From: Verrucomicrobiota bacterium
GTDB lineage: Bacteria > Verrucomicrobiota > Verrucomicrobiia > Limisphaerales > JADJPG01
Length of the DNA: 61,405 nucleotides
Reading direction: 5' to 3'
NCBI GenBank assembly: GCA_016713365.1
Contig: JADJPG010000047.1
Span: forward strand, 1 to 61,405
Under the pieces are notes generated by a model. It saw only the letters and a list, made by a program, of their open reading frames with translations, did no database searches and was not told where the DNA came from. A program made the position numbers and the translations under genes. Shown here one piece after another: positions 32,208-40,832 of the stretch; within the stretch, counting starts at the first letter, position 1; the number at the start of each line of letters is the position of its first letter.

Positions 32208-33235
32208 CGGAGCGGAGTTCCCGCGGGCGGCGCAGTGTCAGCCTTCGCCTTGGGAACGAGGCGAAGGCTGTCGAGCTGCGTGCCGTAGCGGTTGAAGAAA
32301 CGGAACAGCATGTAGTTCGTGGAAGCGTCGATGCGCATGGCGCCGTAGTCCGCGCTGTAGCGCACGACGCTTCCCGCGACAGGTGTGGGGTGGAACTTGT
32401 CCTTGCTGTCGCCGCCGAGGCCGTTCACGAAGTAAACAATCCCGTTGGTATGAATGCGTTCGTACACGTGATCGTGCCCGGCGAGCACGGCGTCCGCGCC
32501 CCACTGATGAAACGGCCAGTTCATGCGCAGCGTTTCGCCGGTGTGCGTGCCATGGACCGCACCGGAGGAGAGCGGCGCATGATGGAAGTAAACGACCTTC
32601 CACACCGCGGTGGAGTTCGTGAGCTGCTGCTGGAGCCACTGGCCTTGCGGTGATTCAGGCGAGGTACCGTCGGGTTCGTTCTTGTCGGAATCGAGGCAGA
32701 AGAATTCCACCGCGCCGCGCGTGAAGGTGTAGTAGCGCTCGTTGCCGGGCAGCGTGAAGTAATCGAGATACGGCTGGGCGTTCGGCGTGCCCCAGTCGTG
32801 ATTGCCGAGGCAGGGGAAGAAGCGATTCGTGGATGCGCCGGCGCCGTAGCGTCCTTTGTAGCCGCCGATGAACTCGTGATAGAACTGCCCGATGTGGCGG
32901 TCGATGGTGACCGCGGAGCCGACGGGATAATTGTTGTCGCCGAGGGTGAGGACGAAATGCGGCTGCCAGCTTTTGACGAGCTTGGCGACCTGACGCGTGG
33001 GGATGTTATCGGAGCCGTAATCGCCGATCACGCCGACGGTGATCGGGGCGGAGGAAGCGGAGGAGAATAACCAATGTCCAACGACCAATGACCAGAGAAT
33101 GACCAATGAGCTGCGACTGGGTGATTTCCAGTGACCTGAGAGAATCCAGTGGTTGGGCCCGCCCTGATTATCTAGTGGGGAACGATTCCCGGCGCCGGAA
33201 GAACTGCCACGAACCACTGCCGCTTTCTCCGTCAT
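32183..33235 (-). CDS. Exported metallophosphoesterase (acid phosphatase-like)
   Basis: The calcineurin-like fold has its dimetal motifs in order: VGVIGDYGSDN, LTLGDNNYP, FPCLGNHDWG, VVYFHHAPLSSG and VLAGHDHVYER (GDxx, GDN, GNHD, H, GHDH). This matches purple-acid-phosphatase-type enzymes that cleave phosphomonoesters in the periplasm. The ATG at 33235 yields an odd 45-residue leader; a TTG at 33106 would instead start directly at a good signal peptide (VILWSLVVGHWLFSSASSA). That leader is encoded by one arm of an inverted repeat, see 33071-33270. The N-terminal limit is therefore uncertain; the catalytic domain is not. Confidence 0.88.
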   Translation of the reverse strand: MTEKAAVVRGSSSGAGNRSPLDNQGGPNHWILSGHWKSPSRSSLVILWSLVVGHWLFSSASSAPITVGVIGDYGSDNIPTRQVAKLVKSWQPHFVLTLGDNNYPVGSAVTIDRHIGQFYHEFIGGYKGRYGAGASTNRFFPCLGNHDWGTPNAQPYLDYFTLPGNERYYTFTRGAVEFFCLDSDKNEPDGTSPESPQGQWLQQQLTNSTAVWKVVYFHHAPLSSGAVHGTHTGETLRMNWPFHQWGADAVLAGHDHVYERIHTNGIVYFVNGLGGDSKDKFHPTPVAGSVVRYSADYGAMRIDASTNYMLFRFFNRYGTQLDSLRLVPKAKADTAPPAGTPLRQGASTTR

Positions 33236-33270
33236 TGGTCATTGTTCATTCAGTGGTCATTGGACATTGG
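33071..33270. repeat. Inverted pair of ATTGGTCATTGG-type repeats
   Basis: The minus strand of 33071-33108 and the plus strand of 33232-33270 both read as variants of CATTGGTCATT...GGTCATTGG...ACATTGG, about 38 bases each with small indels, facing away from each other across 123 bases. The left arm encodes the hydrophobic core of the phosphoesterase signal peptide. Confidence 0.75.
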
Positions 33271-33289
33271 GGATTGGGGATTGCCCCGT

Positions 33290-34543
<1,254 letters not shown>

Positions 34544-34622
34544 GCGCGGACAGTAAACAGCGGCGCGCCGCGATACAATGCCCAAAAGCCGGGGCCGGGG
34601 CTGGTCGCTTCCGAAACGAAAA

Positions 34623-34650
34623 CGGGCGGATGGTTGATTCCATCCGCCCG
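34623..34650 (-). terminator. Rho-independent terminator after the xylose-isomerase-like gene
   Basis: CGGGCGGATGG (34623-34633) and CCATCCGCCCG (34640-34650) form a perfect 11-bp stem with a 6-base loop. Read on the minus strand it is followed by CGTTTTCGTTTC, a T-rich tract, 35 bases after the stop at 34685. On the plus strand no T tract follows. Confidence 0.8.
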
Positions 34651-34684
34651 GGTTGACTTCAATCGCGCGTCTGATGCGACTGCG

Positions 34685-35725
34685 TTACTTGCCGAGCAGA
34701 TGTTCGAGGACCATCTGGTCGAGTGCCTGATAATTCCGGTCGGCCACCAGCTTCGCGGCGGCCTTCTCGTCGAACGAACGCACCTTCTTCACCAGCAGCT
34801 CGAACGTCCGGCGGCTGTTCAGGAGGTGATCCATCCAATGCTCCGGCTTCGTGGTGCGGAAGGGATGCACGTCGAAGCAGACATACTCGCCATTGCGACC
34901 GTAGCCGTTGCGTTCGAGCGCACGAATCTGGTCAAACGCGCTGCGCAGGCTCACGTTGCCGAACGGACGGTCCTGATCGTATTTCAATCCGTTCTGGTCA
35001 TTGAGGTGCAGCGACCAGAGCTTGCCGAACTTCATCGCGAAATCGATTTCGTCCGCCGGATCCAGCCCGGCGAGAATGGCGTGCGCGGATTCGATGAGCA
35101 CACCGACGCGTTTCGGATCGCGCGTGAGCGAGGAGACGGCGACGGCGTGGCCAATGGTCGGCACGTAGGCGTGGTCCATCGGCTCGTTCGGCTTCGGTTC
35201 AATGCACAGGCGGGCGCGCTTGTCGTGCGCAAGCATCTTGTCGAGCGCTTCGACGAGGTAATCGAGCGCGCGACCGGCGTCCTTCGATTCGCGGAGGTAA
35301 CTGCCTTCACGCGCGAGCCAGAGGACGATGAGATCGGTGTCGAGAATGTTCGCGATGTCGATGCAGCGGAGGGAACGATCGATCGCGTATTGGCGATCCT
35401 TCTTGCTGTTGCTCGTGTAGGCGCCATCGATGGTCTGGGGCGCGAACCACAGGCGGGGCGCGACCATCTCGGCGACAATGCCGAGCCCGTCGAGACGCTT
35501 CTTTAGCTCTTTCGCTTCCTTGCGGATTTGTTGCTCGCTCTTGGAATCGATGTCCGGCACCGCGTCATCATCGTGGAACATCATCGCCTCGAAGCCGTGC
35601 TTCTTCAGTTGGGCGAGCTTCCAGTCAAAGGTCTGGGCGGGGCGCGTGGTGGGACCGTAGGGATCCTGGCCCTCGCTGATGTTCCAGGGACCAAAACAAA
35701 ATTTGTAATCAATTTTCTTAGCCAT
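34685..35725 (-). CDS. Xylose-isomerase-like TIM-barrel sugar isomerase
   Basis: The 346-residue protein resembles class I (short) xylose isomerases. It has the opening FCFGPWNISEGQDPYG, the catalytic His region AMMFHDDDAVPDI, the metal and substrate site CIEPKPNEPMDHAYVP, then ESAHAILAG and the late metal loop LNDQNGLKYDQDRPFG. The order and spacing match XylA of actinobacteria more than generic AP-endonuclease-type isomerases. The family interconverts aldoses and ketoses with two divalent metals. Whether xylose, rhamnose or another sugar is the substrate is not decided. No xylulokinase or transporter is next to it. A terminator follows the gene. Confidence 0.87.
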   Translation of the reverse strand: MAKKIDYKFCFGPWNISEGQDPYGPTTRPAQTFDWKLAQLKKHGFEAMMFHDDDAVPDIDSKSEQQIRKEAKELKKRLDGLGIVAEMVAPRLWFAPQTIDGAYTSNSKKDRQYAIDRSLRCIDIANILDTDLIVLWLAREGSYLRESKDAGRALDYLVEALDKMLAHDKRARLCIEPKPNEPMDHAYVPTIGHAVAVSSLTRDPKRVGVLIESAHAILAGLDPADEIDFAMKFGKLWSLHLNDQNGLKYDQDRPFGNVSLRSAFDQIRALERNGYGRNGEYVCFDVHPFRTTKPEHWMDHLLNSRRTFELLVKKVRSFDEKAAAKLVADRNYQALDQMVLEHLLGK

Positions 35726-35993
35726 AAGTGATGTGCGCGCAGGCTAGGCAGACGCAGGCGGATTGGAAGAGAAAAGTCCGCCGCGGATGGGCTGGTAGCC
35801 ACCGAGGTGACGAGGTGGAAGTTCCTCAACTGACTGCACGCCACGCCACGCGGAAAACAAATGGGACGACGTGGAAGTCGCCCCTACCTACGCCGGTAGG
35901 GATCGGTTCTACCCGGTCCGTGATCAAATCCTTGTACCCCAGCTTGCCACACACAGGGTCATCTTCAGGAAATTCCTCTTCGCCCGCCGGCGG

Positions 35994-37289
35994 CTACGGG
36001 CCCAGGGGCGCGGCGCGGTACATTCGCAGCTCGGCATTCGTGGCGGTAGTGTCGGTGAACTGCGTGACGCCGAACAGATTCGTGATCGTGGCCAGTGGCA
36101 ACCATGATTGACCGTTCTCACTTTTCTCCACTCGGTACGGCGCACCGAACTCGCCCGAGAGCAGAAACCGAAAACCGTCAACCAACGACGCCTCGGCGCA
36201 CGATGGCACTGCCAGGGTCGGGCGCTTGGTGAAATGCGCGGTGACAACCTTGCTGGAGTCCATCGTCACCGTCAGTGGATTCTGGGTGCCGTTCGCATCC
36301 CCGCTCCAGCCGAGGAAGGTTTGGTCGGCGTCCGGCATCGCCGTGAGAGTCACGGTTGAACCTATTGAATGGAAATTCGCAAGCGGAGTAACCGATACTT
36401 GGCCGAATCCATCCGGCAACACCGTCAGCGCGTACTGATTTGCGGGCAGCGCCGCAAAGATGGCGGTTACCGCCGGGTTGGCGTTCGTGACCGTGAAGAT
36501 GAGTGGATTGTTGGTGACACTCGAATCGTCTCCCCATTGCGCGAAATAGCTCCTGCTGTTTGGCACTGGCGTGAGCGTGACCTTGGTTCCGTAGGGATAG
36601 AGGTCGGCGGCGGGGCTTCGCCTTATGCTGCCGCTGCCGATTGCGTTGCTACTAATGCTCGTGCCAAAGACGGCTTGGACGCACCGATCTCGATTCATGA
36701 TGACAGTAGTGTATGTGTTCGTGCCGGAAGCATCACCGAGCCATTGTGCGAAGCTCCATCCCGACCCCGGCATGGCGTTGAGACCGACCACGGTGTTGCT
36801 GGGATAGAAGATCCGAGGTGGTGCGGCTGCCAGCATGCCACCTCCTACCGTTGAGAGATTCAACGTCGGAGTCGGAGTGAACACGGCTTCGTATGTGTTG
36901 GTCTCACGAATCAAGATGACACGGGGGTTTGTTCTCACGCCGTCGCTCCATTGGATGAATGCCTGCGTCGGTGTTGGTGTGGCCAGTAACATGACCGACT
37001 CCCCATAGTGATAGAATGATTTTTCGGGCGACCGGCTGACTGCTCCGTGTCCCAGAACATTCACTCCGAGTTCAAATGCTTCCAGTGGTCCGGATTGAAG
37101 TATGAGGCCGCTGTTGCCTACAGCGATGAACCTGCCTTGGCCTGCCGCGACTTCAGTCAACAGTCTCCCTGGGTTTCGAACTCGTGGATTCCATTGAAGG
37201 GCGTTAGTTGAACTCCACACTGTCCCTTCTTCCCCTATGGCCACATAGGTGTCGTAACTGTATGCGATGTGATTAAATGTATGGGACAT
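35994..37289 (-). CDS. Secreted beta-repeat protein, C-terminal part of a frame-split gene
   Basis: The frame encodes 431 residues and continues the protein of the 37273-39783 frame. It opens with a photosynthesis/BNR-like repeat (DTYVAIGEEGTVWSSTNALQW, GRFIAVGNSGLI) that completes the propeller begun upstream. It then has four to five divergent InlB-B/'Bacterial repeat' units (GSGWSFAQWLGDASGTN, YPYGTKVTLTPVPNSRSYFAQWGDD, TVTLTAMPDADQTFLGWSGDANG) of about 75 residues each. The end is a short module with PYRVEKSENGQSW and a terminal RMYRAAPLGP. The frames overlap by 17 bases; restoring one base near 37280 fuses them. Alone, the fragment has no signal peptide. Confidence 0.75.
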   Translation of the reverse strand: MSHTFNHIAYSYDTYVAIGEEGTVWSSTNALQWNPRVRNPGRLLTEVAAGQGRFIAVGNSGLILQSGPLEAFELGVNVLGHGAVSRSPEKSFYHYGESVMLLATPTPTQAFIQWSDGVRTNPRVILIRETNTYEAVFTPTPTLNLSTVGGGMLAAAPPRIFYPSNTVVGLNAMPGSGWSFAQWLGDASGTNTYTTVIMNRDRCVQAVFGTSISSNAIGSGSIRRSPAADLYPYGTKVTLTPVPNSRSYFAQWGDDSSVTNNPLIFTVTNANPAVTAIFAALPANQYALTVLPDGFGQVSVTPLANFHSIGSTVTLTAMPDADQTFLGWSGDANGTQNPLTVTMDSSKVVTAHFTKRPTLAVPSCAEASLVDGFRFLLSGEFGAPYRVEKSENGQSWLPLATITNLFGVTQFTDTTATNAELRMYRAAPLGP

Positions 37290-39783
37290 GGGTATGTCGA
37301 ATCCAATCAGTGCCGGCTTGGGAGGTTAACACTTCGGTTCCGTATGGCGTGGAAACGTATTGTAATGCTACGAATTGACGGCCTGCGTGTATCACAGTTT
37401 TAATAGAACGGTAACTTTGATCCGGATTTGGCAGATCAAATTGCTGCCAGGAGCTACCGTTTGTCGACCGCAGAGTACGCCCTGTTCCTTGAACAGAACT
37501 GCCAACCAAAATGTATGCCCCGTCGCCATATGCAAAGTCTCTCAGCCACGTATTTCCGATGTTCTGTCCAGACCAAGTTTGAGGGTCGATAGAGGATAAT
37601 ATCCAGCCGTCGAAGGAAGATCCGCTGTAGGTGCCTCCGGCAACGATGAATTTTCCTCCTCCGTATCCTGCGACGTAGAGCGGATCGGCAACCGGGAGTG
37701 CGTCGATTGAAATTTCGATCCACTCGATCCCGTTACTGGAATAGACGATACCCGGGCACCGGCAGGAAGTGGATTCAACACCGCTGACCGCAACAAATAT
37801 GCCGTTGCCGAAAGTCACATCCCCAAAGTAATAGCCTGTCTTCGAGAAGCGTTCTGACCATGAGACTCCGTCAGGTGAGGTCAAAATTATGCCGCGGGAG
37901 GACGATGGTGCGTATGCATAGCCGACTGTTACCCAGAGACCATCTCCATACGTGACCGCTTCAAGTTGATACGTCTTGGAATCCTGCCTGACGGACCAAT
38001 TATTCAAAGGGGTGTCTGGTGTTATGTCCAGTTTCGCCGCGCGGCTAGTTTCGGAGCCAAAGGGGTTGCTCACGGTGACGGAGTAATGGCCGATGTCGGC
38101 GAGTTGAAGATTGGTAATCGCAAGAGATGAATTGGTAGCTCTGGCAATATCTGTTTCGTTAAACTGCCATTGAAAGTAATGAGGCTTCGTGCCGCGAGCC
38201 GCGACGCTAAACACAGCGGTCGCTCCCGTCAGCAGAGATAAATCTTGCGGCTGTCCGGTGATGAACGCGGAGCTGCCTTGAAAAGAACTTTCGAATGCCC
38301 CGATGTCGACAGATGAGCCTTTAAGCCTTTGAAGTCCCCGTTGGTCAAAATCAGGTGCTCCCGGTGATGTTCCTGCGTCGACAGCCGGACTGTTCGTTGG
38401 CAGGGCGTGTGTGAGTGTCGGTCCTCCGTTGTCGGCCAACGGGTCCAGGGTAATCACGATATTCGTTATGTCCGACGGGATCGCGCCTCTGATGTTGGAA
38501 CCTCCCTCAAAAATGTTGAAGCCTCTGCTGTTTAGTGTGCCGACCGACGCTTGGACAATGCTATTCAGAAACGTCGGTCCCGCTTCACGAATGTAGATTC
38601 CGTTGCCTGATCCGGAGCCAGGCGATCCAGGGCCTTGGGGAGGTTCGATTCCGCCAGCGCCGCCGGCTCCTCCCAACGGAGTATTCTGATAAACGGTGCA
38701 GTTTACGAGAATGCAATTTGAACCCGCTGCGTAAATCCCACCCCCGAACCCATTCCCACCGTTTCCCCCATATTTGAATGCACCACCGCCAGCACCGCCT
38801 TCGGCTTTGTTTCCCGAGATTGTGGCGTTAATCAGAGTGAGTTGCGCATTACCTCCGGCGTTTAGGAAGACTGCACCGCCGAAACCCTGTGCTCCTGACG
38901 ATCCATGGACGCCTGAAATGGGGTCCATTCCACCGTATCCACCTCGCGCTAGATTGTCGGAAAAAGTGCTGCTGGCAATCGATACCGGCCCGGCCTGAAT
39001 ATAAATGCCGCCGCCGGACCCTTCCCCAGAGGTCGGAAAGCCAGAGCCGTAGGTCAGTCCCCCGACGGCTTGATTTGCTGTCACCCACGAATTGGAAATT
39101 GATACGGAACCTCCATTTACATAAATGCCTCCACCCAATCCCCTGACCTCGAAGTTTACATAGCTAAATCCCAGTAGAGGTAGGGCACCCGCAAGATTGC
39201 TGGCGATGGTCGATGACACCATTTTCAGAGTGCCTTGATTCAAGATCCCTCCTCCGGGGGCGGACAGACTCTGATTTTGAACAACAGCGACGTTTGAGAG
39301 AGTGAGCGAGCCGAAGTTAAGGATGCCTGCGCCGCCTTGGTTCGTGACATAGCCGTTCGCAATCGTTATTCCCGAAATTGATACCGAGGCTCCGCTGTCG
39401 ACTTGGAATACCCGGAATGAATTGCTGCCACTCACCACCAAGCGTTCCGCTCCGGGTCCAAGAATGGTCGTCTGGTCGGGCAGGATCGGTAGCAGAGATC
39501 CGAGGAAGATCGTCCCGGAAACGTTGGTGCAGGTAATGGTGTCGGGACCCGCTCTCACGGTGGCATTGGAAATCGCATTCCTCAGAGAACCTGGCCCAGA
39601 GTCGAGCGTGTTCGAAACGACGAAATCCGCCGCAGCAAGGGTGAACAAAGGACCGCAAACGGCGGCGAGCACCAGTGCTGAAAGAAGATTGCTCGCGGCC
39701 CATTTGGAAAGACTTCCTGGCGAGGAAAGCGACGATCCCGAATTTCTGCCTGATTGCTGATGATCTGACTTCAGATTCTCCAT
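37273..39783 (-). CDS. Secreted right-handed beta-helix adhesin-like protein, N-terminal part
   Basis: There are 836 residues from the ATG at 39783. After a long signal region (hydrophobic LLSALVLAAVCGPLFTLAAA) comes SLRNAISNATVRAGPDTITC, the usual start of polymorphic-outer-membrane-protein-like beta helices, with repeated GGGI, NGGSVSISNSWV and GGAVFLNAGG turns to about residue 410. The closing DNGGPTLTHALPTNSPAVDAG motif marks a choice-of-anchor-Q type end. An Ig-like domain (QPQDLSLLTGATAVFSVAA, about 510-585) and a BNR/sialidase-type propeller (repeated YGDGLWVTVG, FGNGIFVAVSG) follow. The reading frame breaks at 37280. Likely a surface-bound carbohydrate-binding or adhesion protein; no lyase catalytic residues can be assigned. 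Confidence 0.8.
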   Translation of the reverse strand: MENLKSDHQQSGRNSGSSLSSPGSLSKWAASNLLSALVLAAVCGPLFTLAAADFVVSNTLDSGPGSLRNAISNATVRAGPDTITCTNVSGTIFLGSLLPILPDQTTILGPGAERLVVSGSNSFRVFQVDSGASVSISGITIANGYVTNQGGAGILNFGSLTLSNVAVVQNQSLSAPGGGILNQGTLKMVSSTIASNLAGALPLLGFSYVNFEVRGLGGGIYVNGGSVSISNSWVTANQAVGGLTYGSGFPTSGEGSGGGIYIQAGPVSIASSTFSDNLARGGYGGMDPISGVHGSSGAQGFGGAVFLNAGGNAQLTLINATISGNKAEGGAGGGAFKYGGNGGNGFGGGIYAAGSNCILVNCTVYQNTPLGGAGGAGGIEPPQGPGSPGSGSGNGIYIREAGPTFLNSIVQASVGTLNSRGFNIFEGGSNIRGAIPSDITNIVITLDPLADNGGPTLTHALPTNSPAVDAGTSPGAPDFDQRGLQRLKGSSVDIGAFESSFQGSSAFITGQPQDLSLLTGATAVFSVAARGTKPHYFQWQFNETDIARATNSSLAITNLQLADIGHYSVTVSNPFGSETSRAAKLDITPDTPLNNWSVRQDSKTYQLEAVTYGDGLWVTVGYAYAPSSSRGIILTSPDGVSWSERFSKTGYYFGDVTFGNGIFVAVSGVESTSCRCPGIVYSSNGIEWIEISIDALPVADPLYVAGYGGGKFIVAGGTYSGSSFDGWILSSIDPQTWSGQNIGNTWLRDFAYGDGAYILVGSSVQGTGRTLRSTNGSSWQQFDLPNPDQSYRSIKTVIHAGRQFVALQYVSTPYGTEVLTSQAGTDWIRHTHVPYI

Positions 39784-40171
39784 GAGAATATCTTTCAATT
39801 ACGCCATTTCCCGTCTGTTTACGAGAAAATATTAAGTCTTGGAGGCCAGCTGCTCCCCAAATTTGAGCTTCCCACTGCGGCATCCACCGGCGGATCTCGA
39901 GGAAAATTGTGGCTAAAGGGCGGGCGCGGGATGGTGATGAGGAATTTGGAATGTTCGAGCGAACATCAACGAAGGATGCGGGGGCGCAGACGAGGTTTGC
40001 AGGGGTGTATCCCGAGTACGGACGAATCACATCAAGGCACGCACGCGTCGCAACCGCGTACGCGTTCACCACGATGAATCGTGCGGCAGGTCCGGCCACG
40101 GATGTGGTCGGGACAATGAGGTTCGCGTCGGGCGTCATTAAACCAACAGCAACCACTACCACCCACATACC
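39784..40171. other. 388-base gap between divergent genes
   Basis: No gene is recognised. Open frames cross it on both strands (for example 39909-40244 plus) but have no domain or ribosome-binding site. A short hairpin GTTCG-AG-CGAAC lies around 39956. It must hold the promoters for the divergent beta-helix gene and the coiled-coil gene. Confidence 0.4.
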
Positions 40172-40552
40172 ATGGCCAAAGAAGAAGTTCGCCGGCTGCA
40201 GCCGGAAATCATCAGTGAAGATCAGGATTGCCACGCCGCCGTGAAGGCGTTGAGCGATTACAAGCCATCCGATTCGGCGTATGCAAAAGCGGCGCTCCAG
40301 ACGGCTTCGGACGATTTGGATGACGCGCATGAGAAGGAAACGCAGGCGGAAGCCGCCTGGAAGGCGGCTCGTGATCGGGCAGTGAAGGCGGAGTGGACCT
40401 TCCACAATCTCATCCTCGGGACGAAGACCCAGGTGAAGGCGCAATACGGCGCGGACTCGGACGAGATCAAGTCGGTGGGGCTGAAGAAGAAGTCGGAATA
40501 CAAACGCCCCACGCGCCAGCCGAAGACGATCAGTCTGCCGAAGGCGGCCTAG
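40172..40552 (+). CDS. Small coiled-coil protein of unknown function
   Basis: The 126-residue soluble protein is largely helical. Residues 35-85 (AYAKAALQTASDDLDDAHEKETQAEAAW split by charged heptads, then KAARDRAVKAEWTFHNLILG) predict a long coiled coil; the tail is Lys-rich (KSVGLKKKSEYKRPTRQPKT). No signal peptide or membrane helix is visible. No characterised family was recognised; similar short helical proteins occur as hypotheticals in Verrucomicrobia. It has an ATG start and is followed by a repeat-bearing gap and glgB. Codon use agrees with the neighbours, which supports it as a real gene. Confidence 0.7.
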   Translation: MAKEEVRRLQPEIISEDQDCHAAVKALSDYKPSDSAYAKAALQTASDDLDDAHEKETQAEAAWKAARDRAVKAEWTFHNLILGTKTQVKAQYGADSDEIKSVGLKKKSEYKRPTRQPKTISLPKAA

Positions 40553-40559
40553 CCGGTTC

Positions 40560-40758
40560 GCGCCGAAGCGGAGTTCGGCGTTCCATCGCGGTGGGGAGAG
40601 ACTCCGTCGAGCCCTGACTGGACCGGGCAGGTTCGGGTTCGATTTCACCTTCCGCGCAGCGCGTACGATCCTGTGAGATCAGGGCTCCACGGAGTGTCGC
40701 CCCACCGGAGTTGGTAAGGCGTCCCACTTGCCACAGCGCGCCGAAGCGGAGTTCGGCG
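40560..40758. repeat. Two direct copies of a 21-base hairpin unit before glgB
   Basis: GCGCCGAAGCGGAGTTCGGCG occurs at 40560-40580 and again at 40738-40758, 178 bases apart, each followed by nearly the same four bases (TTCC or CTCC). Each copy folds on itself (CGCCGAA with TTCGGCG, 7 bp). They fill the non-coding space between the coiled-coil gene and glgB. Confidence 0.8.
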
Positions 40759-40832
40759 CTCCTTCATGCCGTTTCGGCTCATCCGGTTTTTTGGTGACCG
40801 TTGGCTTTGCGGCGTGGCAGCATCCGTGCGGC

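Noticed and set aside
34623..34650. Terminator for the helicase gene
   Set aside because: The T-rich tract follows the hairpin only on the minus strand and the hairpin lies upstream of the helicase start, so it serves the xylose-isomerase-like gene.
39317..40648. 443-codon minus-strand frame spanning the beta-helix start, the gap and the coiled-coil gene
   Set aside because: It has no domain, crosses two better supported genes and looks Arg/Leu-rich throughout.
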